The notes under the pieces are model-generated. The model did no database searches, was not told where the DNA came from, and worked only from the letters and a program-made list of their open reading frames with translations. Made by a program: the position numbers and the translations under genes. A stretch of 64,000 bases of DNA from Bog-159 sp963709155 (GTDB lineage Bacteria > Acidobacteriota > Terriglobia > Bryobacterales > Bryobacteraceae): positions 248,001 to 312,000 of the forward strand of contig CAVPVD010000002.1 in NCBI GenBank assembly GCA_963709155.1, in the 5' to 3' direction. Within the stretch, counting starts at the first letter, position 1. Each line of letters starts with the position of its first letter. Positions 36,139-46,286 of this stretch are shown piece by piece.

Positions 36139-37515
36139 TCACTTCCTCCAACCCCGCAAGAACTCCGCCACCTGAGCCTTCCCACTCCGCACCGCGATAT
36201 CCAGGGCCGTCGATCCTTGCTGCGTCTTCGCATCGAGCGCCGCACCGGAGTCGAGCAGCAAACGCGCCGCATCGACATTCCCGGCGTCGGCCGCCGCCAT
36301 CAGCGGGGTCCAACCCTTCACCACCGCATCGTCGGTTTCATTGGGGCTCGCGCCGGCTGCCAGGCGGGCGCGCAGGGTGGGCATATCGCCGAGTTCCACC
36401 ACCTTCGCCAACGAATCGCCGGCCGCTGCCTGCACCTGACCGGCAGGCGGCCCATCCTGGCTCAACGTAAAATTCACCTCGATTTGCGTAATCACTTCGA
36501 CCGCGGCGCCGTTCATCAGGGTCGGCTGGTAGACCCAGTGTTTCACCGCTTCCATAGCGGCCGGAACCAACAGCGGGTGCCCGCTGGCCACCGTCAGATT
36601 CTGCACCGCGCCGTCTTTGCCGATAATGGCGTTCAACTTCACCACACCGGAAATGCGCGCCTGCTTCGCCAACGGTGGATACACAGGCTTCGGCTGCTGG
36701 ATGAGTTTGGCCTGCTGTACGTTGCCACCGATCCGGATGCGGTTGATTCCGGGCGGCGCGCTGTCTAGCTGAGATGGCGGAGGCGCGGGAGCTATGGCTT
36801 CGGTGGGTACCGATCCAATGATGCCGCCAATCACCCCGCCGGCCATGGCGCCCGGAACGAAGCCCGTGGGTCCTGGGGCAATGCTCCCCGACGCAGGCGG
36901 AGGCACGCCGGCGGGAATTTGCGCGGCATTCTTAGGAGTAAAAGTGTATCCCAGCACGATCGCCTTTGCCATCGCCAGTTGCGCCAGGCGGAAGATTTCC
37001 GGCTTCAGGGATTGGGCAGCCTCTTTGCCTAATTGGCCGGTGCGCGCGGTGAGATCCGGCATCTTCTTGGCGTAAGCCTCTCCCACCGGCGTCCTGAAAA
37101 AGGCGGCTATGCCGGCCAGTTCATCCTCGGTGAACAGGTCGTCGTACGCGGCGGCTACCCATTTCTTCACGGCTTCCCATTCCGCCGCCTTCCCCATCGT
37201 CTCATTGATGCTGGCCTCGAATTCGTCGAACACGGCGTCCAGTTCTTTCTTCTTCGCGGCGCGTTGTTCGTCCGAAAGATTCTGGGGAGGCTGCATCTGG
37301 CGCTCAAACGCGTCGCGCTGCAGTTTAAAGGTCAGCTTGGATTGCTCCAACACCGTGCGGACCGCGCTGCCATACACGGCTTGAGCGTTGCTGCGGGTCA
37401 GAATCTCGTCGATCAGCGCGGCCTTGCTGTGTTGGTCGGCGAAGGCCGGCAGGGTAGCGGCAAAGAGAGCCAGAATAGCGACAATTGCACGGAACGGTGG
37501 ATAGGATGGCGGCAC
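36139..37515 (-). CDS. DUF2059-TonB_C-ankyrin fusion protein
   Basis: The GTG start at 37515 gives a leader (AIVAILALFAATLPAFAD) and a 458-residue protein. The order of modules is: a DUF2059-like helical domain (residues 30-185, with LFTEDELAGIAAFFRTPVGE), a Pro/Gly-rich hydrophobic linker, a TonB C-terminal domain at about 260-350 (KPVYPPLAKQARISGVVKLN, then HWVYQPTLMNG), and ankyrin repeats at about 365-455 (GWTPLMAAADAGNVDAARLL and STALDIAVRSGKAQV). Each module is known, but the three-part order is unusual. TonB domains reach outer-membrane receptors from the periplasm, and the leader agrees with that location. Confidence 0.85.
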   Translation of the reverse strand: MPPSYPPFRAIVAILALFAATLPAFADQHSKAALIDEILTRSNAQAVYGSAVRTVLEQSKLTFKLQRDAFERQMQPPQNLSDEQRAAKKKELDAVFDEFEASINETMGKAAEWEAVKKWVAAAYDDLFTEDELAGIAAFFRTPVGEAYAKKMPDLTARTGQLGKEAAQSLKPEIFRLAQLAMAKAIVLGYTFTPKNAAQIPAGVPPPASGSIAPGPTGFVPGAMAGGVIGGIIGSVPTEAIAPAPPPSQLDSAPPGINRIRIGGNVQQAKLIQQPKPVYPPLAKQARISGVVKLNAIIGKDGAVQNLTVASGHPLLVPAAMEAVKHWVYQPTLMNGAAVEVITQIEVNFTLSQDGPPAGQVQAAAGDSLAKVVELGDMPTLRARLAAGASPNETDDAVVKGWTPLMAAADAGNVDAARLLLDSGAALDAKTQQGSTALDIAVRSGKAQVAEFLRGWRK

Positions 37516-37645
37516 GGATTTCCCCTCATGACAGTATAGTGAAAAAACAAACTAAACCGTTACACCGCTTAGTACCACGTCGTTTTTCCTGCCAGCTTGC
37601 GATGCTCGCAACGCGACTTGTGCCGACGGATCGTACAACCCTTAA

Positions 37646-37661
37646 GTTTTATCGGCGTTCA
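37646..37661. repeat. left part of the 36-bp inverted-repeat arm interrupted by the intron
   Basis: These 16 bases (GTTTTATCGGCGTTCA) continue at 39578-39597 on the other side of the intron. Joined, they form the reverse complement of 39643-39678 with a single mismatch. Confidence 0.88.
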
Positions 37662-37735
37662 GTCGCGGTAGGGACGCCCGTTGCCGGACGCCCCCCGCAC
37701 GGATCCGTACGAGCGCACTCTAGCGCATACGGCTC
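37662..37735 (-). ncRNA. group II intron domains V and VI
   Basis: Domain V is 34 nt (37702-37735 on the minus strand): GAGCCGTATGCGC pairs with its 3' half through CGTACGGATC around a TAGA loop and a two-base bulge. The maturase stop codon TAA abuts its first base. Domain VI follows (37662-37701), a hairpin GGGGGGCGTCC...GGGCGTCCCTACC that has an unpaired A in CCCTACC as the likely branch point. Confidence 0.78.
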
Positions 37736-39370
37736 TTACCGCGGGTACTTAGCGTCAAAGCGAACCCCAGGGAGCGGATGCAGAATTCGCGGCGTAGGCA
37801 GAAAACGATCCACGATCGGACCGAAGCGCTCCCACGAATGGCGATCCCGTTGGCTGCGACGCCGTAGCCCCGCCAGCCACATACGAGCCACCTCCCGTTG
37901 GAACGTCCGTAGCGCTCCGAAATTGCCCGGTACCGCGTGATAGTTGAAGTATCCTTGCACCACCGACCGCAGCCAATTCCCGTTCTCGACCACCCGCTTG
38001 TGCCAGCGCTTGCCGAGCTCCTGCTTGACTGCTTGCAGCTTGCTCCGCAACCGCTTCTTCGCGGTCTGCCGTCGAATCGTGAACCAGTTGCCCTTCGCGG
38101 TCTTCCCGCAACTATGCGTGAAGCCTAGAAAATCGAAGGTCTCAGGTTTGCCTTCTCCTCGCCGCTTCCGGGCTTTTTCCGCAAAACGCCCGAACTCGAT
38201 CAGTCTCGTCTTCTCCGAGTGTAATTCCAGTCCGAACTTCTGCATCCGCTCCCGCAACTGCTCCAGGAAAGCTTCCGCTTCCTTCCGGTCCTCGAACCCC
38301 AGCACCGCGTCATCGGCGAAGCGGACGATTATCACTTCCCCTCGCGCCGTTTTCCGCCGCCACTGGTTCACCCAGAGATCGAATACATAATGCAGGTAGA
38401 TGTTGGCCAGCAATGGCGAGACTACTGCCCCTTGCGGTGTACCTACCGTCGTCTCCGACCATGCCCCTTCTTCCGACACGCCCGCCTTCAACCATTTCTG
38501 GATCAGGCGAATGATGCGCCGGTCCGCGATCCGGTGCTCGATAAACTTCACCAGCCATTCGTGCGAAACGTTATCGAAAAATCCACGAACGTCCAGATCC
38601 AGCACCCAGTTCACTCGCCTCCGCTTTAACCCTATCCAAAGCGCGTCCAATGCGTCATGCGGGTTGCGCCCTGGCCGGAATCCATAGGAAAATCCCAGAA
38701 AGTCCTCCTCATAGATCTGATTGAGAACCGTCACCACGGCCTGTTGAACAACCTTGTCCTCCAGCGCGGCGATCCCTAACGGCCGTTGCCGGCCATCGGC
38801 TTTGGGTATGTATGTTCTCCTCGACGGTTGGGCGCGGTACGCGCCCCGATGGACTCGGTCGTGGAGATCTTTAAGCCGACCTTCCACTCCCTCTCCATAC
38901 TGCTCCCACGTCACTCCGTCCACTCCCGGCGCGGCCTTCCTCTTCATCGAGTAATAGCTGTCCCGAAGTAAATCCGTCGTTACGTGATGCAACAGTGCGG
39001 TGAACTTCTGCTTCTTATCCCTGCGGGCTGCTTCCCGCACACCTCCGAGTCCCTGGGACACGTGTTCCCGTCCCTGCGTCCGGCACGTGTGAGCCTCTTC
39101 GATGTTCCCCTTGGTCGAACAGCTTCCCTCCACCCCCTCCGCCAGGGATTGCTCCCCATTGTTCGGGCGCTTCGTAGGTACTACCTGTTCGTCCGACTCC
39201 CCACCGGCGTTCATGCTGGTCGTATAGCTTGTCGCCTTCTCCAGCCGGTCCGGCGTGCTGCTGCCGGACACCGACGGGGTCTCCCGGTTCTCGCGCATGG
39301 AATTTCCAGGCATGCCTGGGGTCTCTGACTGCGCAGGGTTCATGGACGGCTCGCGTTTGTCGTCATCCAT
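37736..39370 (-). CDS. ltrA: group II intron reverse transcriptase/maturase
   Basis: The 544-residue protein starts at ATG 39370 (MDDDKREPSMNPAQSETPGM) after a GGAAGGCC ribosome-like site; an upstream in-frame ATG is also present at 39406. The RT core is complete: KAAPGVDGVTWEQY, SRRTYIPKADGRQRPLGIAA, YGFRPGRNPHDAL, the QGAVVSPLLANIYL block and the catalytic Asp pair in VRFADDAVLGF (FADD instead of the usual YADD). The maturase (X) domain follows with FLGFTHS and RRQTAKKRLRSKLQAVK. No HNH endonuclease domain is seen. It splices and mobilises its own intron by retrohoming. Its stop touches intron domain V. Confidence 0.95.
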   Translation of the reverse strand: MDDDKREPSMNPAQSETPGMPGNSMRENRETPSVSGSSTPDRLEKATSYTTSMNAGGESDEQVVPTKRPNNGEQSLAEGVEGSCSTKGNIEEAHTCRTQGREHVSQGLGGVREAARRDKKQKFTALLHHVTTDLLRDSYYSMKRKAAPGVDGVTWEQYGEGVEGRLKDLHDRVHRGAYRAQPSRRTYIPKADGRQRPLGIAALEDKVVQQAVVTVLNQIYEEDFLGFSYGFRPGRNPHDALDALWIGLKRRRVNWVLDLDVRGFFDNVSHEWLVKFIEHRIADRRIIRLIQKWLKAGVSEEGAWSETTVGTPQGAVVSPLLANIYLHYVFDLWVNQWRRKTARGEVIIVRFADDAVLGFEDRKEAEAFLEQLRERMQKFGLELHSEKTRLIEFGRFAEKARKRRGEGKPETFDFLGFTHSCGKTAKGNWFTIRRQTAKKRLRSKLQAVKQELGKRWHKRVVENGNWLRSVVQGYFNYHAVPGNFGALRTFQREVARMWLAGLRRRSQRDRHSWERFGPIVDRFLPTPRILHPLPGVRFDAKYPR

Positions 39371-39577
39371 GATGTGGCCTTCCGCTTCGCCGAACGGCGT
39401 CGGCACCCCGTACGCGATTGATTTCGCAGCTCAATACCCTGCCTGCCTGTGCCCCTGTCAACGCTTCACGCGCCGCCTTACGGCGACCCGCGCATAACTC
39501 GGGGTCAGGATGGTTCGCTACTCCTTTCCTGTAAGACTCTTTCATTCTCTATTCCATGCCGGTTTATCCCGGCGCAC

Positions 39578-39680
39578 TCGGCGTTCATCGGCGGCCAGAT
39601 ATGCCTTTCTTCCGGCCAGACGGGAACATCAAAACCCGATATTGGCCGCCGATGAACGCCGATGGACGCCGATAAAACCA
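39578..39680. repeat. inverted-repeat element invaded by the intron
   Basis: The right side of the left arm (39578-39597) and the intact right arm (39643-39678: TGGCCGCCGATGAACGCCGA and TGGACGCCGATAAAAC) enclose a 45-base loop (39598-39642). The uninterrupted element was therefore a roughly 117-bp hairpin-forming unit. Confidence 0.85.
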
Positions 39681-39720
39681 AGAGAAACCAGGTCACGCCC
39701 GCCGGCTGTCCAGGGTCATT

Positions 39721-39805
39721 TCGGCGGCCGGATGGGTTGCGTTCCTTCCGGCCCATCGGGAACATCAAAACTCGATATATGGGTGCCGGTGAACACCGAT
39801 AGGAC
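39721..39805. repeat. diverged second copy of the 39.6-kb repeat unit
   Basis: CCTTCCGGCCCATCGGGAAC then ATCAAAACTCGATATATGGG and GTGCCGGTGAACACCGATAG repeat the loop and right arm of the element at 39608-39670 with many changes. The remaining part of the 39681-39886 gap holds the presumed sdh promoter (TATACT at 39846-39851) but no gene. Confidence 0.65.
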
Positions 39806-39886
39806 GAGCCACTCGGCAGTTAACCCGCCGCGTCTCGCATCCGATTATACTGAAATGTTCGTTCGCCGCCACCTGAGAAATCCACC

Positions 39887-40588
39887 ATGAGTGCCATCGC
39901 GACAACCCAGCTAAACCGTTCCGTCGGGTTCTACGAATCCACCCTCGGCAAGAAAGTGGTGATGGCCGTCACGGGCGTCATCCTGTTCGGATACGTCCTC
40001 GGCCACCTTATCGGCAATCTGCAGATTTATTCGGCCGACCACCAGCAGATCAACCACTACGCGCACTTCCTGCATTCCCACGACATCCTGCTGTGGATCG
40101 TCCGCTGCGGACTGCTGGCCGCCGTAGGTTTGCACATCACCGCCTCGGTCCAGTTGTGGCTTCTCAAGCAGAAAGCCCGCCCCACTTCCTACGTGAAGAA
40201 GGACGACCTGCCCACCAGCTACGCCGCGCGCACCATGATCTGGAGCGGACCCATCATCGCCGCCTTCGTCATCTTTCATGTCCTGCACCTCACCGTCGGC
40301 AGCGTGATGCCGCTAACGAGCCTTCCCGACGGCGACATGGACGTGCGCACCAACGTTATTGCCGGATTCCAGCATCCTGCCGTGGCGATCTTCTACATCA
40401 TCGCCATGGCCCTGCTGTGCATGCATCTCTATCACGGCCTGTGGAGCATGTTCCAGTCGCTGGGCATCAATCATCCCCGCTACACGCCCCTGATTAAGAA
40501 ATTCGCGGCGGTCTTCGCCTGGTTCGTCGCCATCGGCAATATTTCGATCCCCGTCGCGGTGCTCGCCGGAATATTGACGCTGCAATAG
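39887..40588 (+). CDS. sdhC: succinate dehydrogenase cytochrome b subunit, type B
   Basis: The 233-residue protein has five hydrophobic helices and conserved His residues for two haems (GYVLGHLIGNLQIY, NHYAHFLHSHDILL, FHVLHLTVG and MHLYHGLWSMFQSLG). This single-subunit five-helix anchor is the type B SDH/FRD fold that pairs with menaquinone in many Acidobacteria and Firmicutes. It anchors SdhAB to the inner membrane. It is the first gene of sdhCAB, eight bases before sdhA. A TATACT at 39846 is a plausible -10 box. Confidence 0.93.
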   Translation: MSAIATTQLNRSVGFYESTLGKKVVMAVTGVILFGYVLGHLIGNLQIYSADHQQINHYAHFLHSHDILLWIVRCGLLAAVGLHITASVQLWLLKQKARPTSYVKKDDLPTSYAARTMIWSGPIIAAFVIFHVLHLTVGSVMPLTSLPDGDMDVRTNVIAGFQHPAVAIFYIIAMALLCMHLYHGLWSMFQSLGINHPRYTPLIKKFAAVFAWFVAIGNISIPVAVLAGILTLQ

Positions 40589-40596
40589 AGGAGCAT

Positions 40597-42510
<1,914 letters not shown>

Positions 42511-42511
42511 C

Positions 42512-43270
<759 letters not shown>

Positions 43271-43275
43271 CCGGG

Positions 43276-44559
43276 GTGCCCAGGCTGGTATTGATCACGG
43301 CTTCCTCGCCGGAAATCCGGCGGGTGAGGAGGGTTCGTGTCCTCAACTTCCAGCAGATTACCATGCCTTATCTGGCCGCCAGGGTGCCGGCCGGATGGGA
43401 AGTTACTCACGTAGACGAAGAAGCCGAAGAAATCGACTGGAACGTGGCGGCCGACCTGGTAGGAATTACTTTCCACACACCCAGCGCCGTGCATGCCTAC
43501 CAGATCGCGGCGCGCTTCCGGTCACGCGGTATCTGTGTGGTATTGGGCGGCCCGCATGTCACGCTGGTGCCTGAAGAAGCCCGCCAACACGCGGACGCGA
43601 TCTTCATAGGAGAAGCGGAGGGTCTCTGGGAGCAATTCCTGCACTCCTTCGAAACCCGTTCTTATGCCCCGGTCTACCGGCAAACCAGCGCACCCGGTCT
43701 CGAGGGGATTCCCAATGCCCGTAAGGACTTGTTTCACCGGCAAGACCACACGAGTGGCGTGCTGTTTGCGACGCGGGGATGCCCGAACCAATGTGACTTC
43801 TGCACCGTGGCCGTGATGTACCGGCACAAGCTGCGGAAGCGGCCCATCGCCGAAGTCGCCGCCGAATACGCGTCGTTCAAGGGCCGCGTCATTATTTTTT
43901 GGGACGATAACATCGCCGGCGATATGGAGTATGCCAAAAGGCTGTTCCGCGCCATCGCGCCGCATGGAAAATGGTGGAGCAGCCAGGCCAGCATCCACGC
44001 GGGCCGGGACGAGGAGTTTCTGGAAGCCGCCGCCCAGAGCGGATGTAAGCAGTTGTTTCTCGGCTTGGAGTCCATCTCCCCGCAAAGCCTGGCCGGCGTG
44101 CATAAAGGATTCAATCGCGCCGATGAGTACTCCGCGATCATCGAACGCATCCAAGCGCACGGAATTGCCGTGCAGGCCGGCATCGTTTTCGGATTCGACC
44201 ACGACACGCCCGCCATCTTCGAAGACACCGTTCGGTTCCTGGAGCAAACTGGCGTCCAGAATGCCACTTTCAACATTCTGACGCCGTTTCCAGGCACCCC
44301 GCTATTTCGCAGGATGGAGTTGGAAGGGCGCATCGTCACGCGCGACTGGCGCAAGTATAACAGCCGCGACCATGTGGTCTATCAACCGCGGCTGATGAGC
44401 GCGGCGCAACTGTTGGCGGGCTTTCGCTACGCCAACGACCGCTTCTACTCTCTCTCGAGCATGGCGAAGCGCCTGGCGCGCTCGCCGGTGCAACTGTGGT
44501 GGACATTGCCGTTGAACCTGGCCTACGGCTACGGCTGGCGAAGACACGCGATTTCCTGA
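43276..44559 (+). CDS. B12-binding-domain radical SAM protein
   Basis: GTG 43276 lies five bases after sdhB. The 427-residue protein has an N-terminal cobalamin-binding-like Rossmann domain (LVGITFHTPSAVHAYQIAAR, VVLGGPHVTLVPEEA) and a radical SAM core with the cluster site ATRGCPNQCDFCTVAVMYR (CxxxCxxC). Conserved glycine-rich and VFGFDHDT segments follow. Enzymes with this layout use SAM radicals for methyl transfer or other C-H chemistry, for example in lipid or hopanoid methylation. The substrate is open. It may be co-transcribed with sdhCAB. Confidence 0.9.
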   Translation: MPRLVLITASSPEIRRVRRVRVLNFQQITMPYLAARVPAGWEVTHVDEEAEEIDWNVAADLVGITFHTPSAVHAYQIAARFRSRGICVVLGGPHVTLVPEEARQHADAIFIGEAEGLWEQFLHSFETRSYAPVYRQTSAPGLEGIPNARKDLFHRQDHTSGVLFATRGCPNQCDFCTVAVMYRHKLRKRPIAEVAAEYASFKGRVIIFWDDNIAGDMEYAKRLFRAIAPHGKWWSSQASIHAGRDEEFLEAAAQSGCKQLFLGLESISPQSLAGVHKGFNRADEYSAIIERIQAHGIAVQAGIVFGFDHDTPAIFEDTVRFLEQTGVQNATFNILTPFPGTPLFRRMELEGRIVTRDWRKYNSRDHVVYQPRLMSAAQLLAGFRYANDRFYSLSSMAKRLARSPVQLWWTLPLNLAYGYGWRRHAIS

Positions 44560-44649
44560 AAAACCGGCGGGCCGCGGCGCGCAGTATGCTACCCTCGGTT
44601 GCTCCACGGTCAGCCACAATATCCGACCGCCGGACCGAAAGGATTACGC

Positions 44650-44958
44650 ATGAAACCGACTCGCTGGCTCCTGCTGCTGCTCGCCGCCCTGGCGCTTGCC
44701 ATCGCGCCCGCGCAAACCCCGGCGCCCAAGAAAGCAGCCGCTTCCACGGCTACCACCCCAGCCGCCAAGACCCTGGTGGACATTAACTCGGCGTCTGCCG
44801 ACGATCTCGACAAGCTCCCTGGCATTGGCACAGCATACGCCGCCAAGATCATCAAGGGCCGCCCTTATCGGGCTAAGAACGAGCTCCTGCAGAAGAAGAT
44901 CGTGCCGGCCGCCACCTACGCCAAAATCAAAGACCTGATCATCGCCAAGCAGAAGTAA
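44650..44958 (+). CDS. secreted helix-hairpin-helix (ComEA-like) protein
   Basis: A ribosome site AAAGGA (44638-44643) precedes ATG 44650. The 102-residue product has a signal peptide (LLLLLAALALAIAPAQ), a Lys/Ala/Thr linker, and a helix-hairpin-helix domain: DINSASADDLDKLPGIGTAY, then AAKIIKGRPYRAKNELLQK. ComEA proteins bind DNA non-specifically in the periplasm during uptake. This one has the same layout as many stand-alone Acidobacterial HhH proteins. No other competence gene is near. Confidence 0.85.
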   Translation: MKPTRWLLLLLAALALAIAPAQTPAPKKAAASTATTPAAKTLVDINSASADDLDKLPGIGTAYAAKIIKGRPYRAKNELLQKKIVPAATYAKIKDLIIAKQK

Positions 44959-44962
44959 GCTC

Positions 44963-45068
44963 GCCTTTGGAGGGCGGCCAATCTTGGCCAAAGCCGCCTT
45001 TTTAGGCGGCCAGAGCCGGCTGAAAGCCGCCCCCAAAAGGGGACCCCGGGGCAGAATTGCCCGCCCCA
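44963..45068. repeat. R1 palindromic repeat, long copy
   Basis: GGAGGGCGGCCAATCTTGGC, then AAAGCCGCCTTTTTAGGCGG, CCAGAGCCGGCTGAAAGCCG and GGGGCAGAATTGCCCGCCCC make a chain of three hairpins. It sits just after the HhH gene and may act as its terminator. Confidence 0.75.
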
Positions 45069-45139
45069 CAAGAATCGCGTGAAGCGGAAGAGCCAAGGTC
45101 TCTCGGCCGCGCGCGCCACAAGCTACACTCTTGAGATTG

Positions 45140-45922
45140 ATGCTGCGCACCGTTCAGGCCACCCGCTACGTGACTCCCCTGCGCGAGGGCGGCTCGCTGC
45201 CCGCGCTCGTGGAGGCCGACGACCTGGGTCTCTACGTGTTGAAATTCACCGGCGCCGGACAGGGTCGCCTGGCCCTGGCCGCCGAAATTATCGCGGGCGG
45301 TATCGGGCGCGCTCTGGGGCTGAACGTGCCGGAACTGGTCCTGGTGGAAGTGGATGCGGCCCTCGGACGTAACGAGCCCGATGCCGAAATCCGGGCCCTG
45401 CTCGGCGCCAGCATCGGCGTGAATCTGGGCATGGACTTCCTGCCCGGCTCGGTGATGTTCGACCCCGCCGCCGGGGACGCGGCCAGGCCTGAGACGGCTT
45501 CCACCGCGGTGTGGTTCGACGCCTTCGTCACCAACGTGGACCGCACGGCGCGCAATCCCAATCTGCTCTGCTGGCACAAGTCGTTATACTTCATCGATCA
45601 TGGCGCGTCGCTTTACTTCCATCACAACTGGAAGGACCCCGCCGTTAGCGCCCGCTCCCGGTTTCCAGCCATCCGTGAGCACGTGCTCCTGCCGCGCGCG
45701 GACCGCATCGAAGCGGTGGATGGTCCGCTGCGCGCGCGCCTGGGCGCAGCGCTATTCGCGGCCGTGCTCGAAGACGTTCCGGACGCCTGGCTGCTGCCCG
45801 AACCCGGCGCGGCCACCCCCGCCGCGAAACGCGCTGGCTACGTCGATTACCTCGCCGCCCGCCTCGAGGCAGCGTCATTATTTGTAGAGGAGGCCATCGC
45901 GGCACGCCATGCTCTCGTATGA
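45140..45922 (+). CDS. HipA-like kinase family protein
   Basis: The 260-residue protein has the kinase-like pattern seen in short HipA-type families: LYVLKFTGAGQGRLALAAEI (Lys), a helical lobe, then TAVWFDAFVTNVDRTARNPN with an Asp-Arg near the catalytic loop and LYFIDHGASLYFHHNW (metal Asp-His). It lacks the N-terminal subdomain of classical HipA. An upstream TTG at 45131 would add three residues. The gene overlaps the next by 14 bases. In other genomes this kinase family commonly pairs with DUF3037; this pair has been proposed as a toxin-antitoxin-like unit, but the role is unproven. Confidence 0.82.
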   Translation: MLRTVQATRYVTPLREGGSLPALVEADDLGLYVLKFTGAGQGRLALAAEIIAGGIGRALGLNVPELVLVEVDAALGRNEPDAEIRALLGASIGVNLGMDFLPGSVMFDPAAGDAARPETASTAVWFDAFVTNVDRTARNPNLLCWHKSLYFIDHGASLYFHHNWKDPAVSARSRFPAIREHVLLPRADRIEAVDGPLRARLGAALFAAVLEDVPDAWLLPEPGAATPAAKRAGYVDYLAARLEAASLFVEEAIAARHALV

Positions 45923-46286
45923 CTATGCGGTCCTGCGGATCGTCCCATCCGTCGAACGCGAGGAGTTCGTCAACGCGGGCGTGGTCCTGCAATGCCCGGA
46001 ATCCGCGTTTCTCGATTGCCGTGTCCATGTGGACGAGCCTCGTCTGCGGGCGCTTTGGCCGGCGCTCGATCTCGACCTGATCCGGCAGCATCTGGAAGCC
46101 TTCCCCAGGATCTGCGCGGGCGACGCGGGCGCGGGACCAATCGCCAGGCTGTCGCGCCGCGAGCGATTCCAGTGGTTGGCCGCCCCGCGCAGCACTATTA
46201 TCCAGGTGTCGCCCGTGCATAGCGGGGTGTGCCTATCGCCGGCCTCCGCACTGGACGAGATCTTCCGCCGGCTGGCCCTGGCGTGA
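45909..46286 (+). CDS. DUF3037 protein
   Basis: The 125-residue protein has the DUF3037 landmarks YDYAVLRIVPSVEREEFVNA and GVVLQCPESAFLDC, then a region ending AAPRSTIIQVSPVHSGVC. It overlaps the HipA-like gene by 14 bases and the permease gene by four, so all three are translationally coupled. DUF3037 partners HipA-like kinases in many genomes; whether it is an inhibitor or a substrate is unknown. Confidence 0.87.
   Translation: MLSYDYAVLRIVPSVEREEFVNAGVVLQCPESAFLDCRVHVDEPRLRALWPALDLDLIRQHLEAFPRICAGDAGAGPIARLSRRERFQWLAAPRSTIIQVSPVHSGVCLSPASALDEIFRRLALA

Larger units (their letters stand above)
37662..39577 (-). mobile_element. group II intron with maturase ORF
   Basis: Read on the minus strand, the element begins GTGCGCCGGGATAAACCGGC at 39577 (5' GUGCG consensus) and ends CCCTACCGCGAC at 37662 (3' AC). 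It contains the maturase reading frame and domains V and VI at the right place. The boundary is confirmed independently: removing 37662-39577 joins TTCA to TCGG and restores an inverted-repeat arm that matches its intact partner at 39643-39678 over 36 bases with one mismatch. Length is 1916 bases. The subclass is not determined from sequence alone. Confidence 0.9.
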
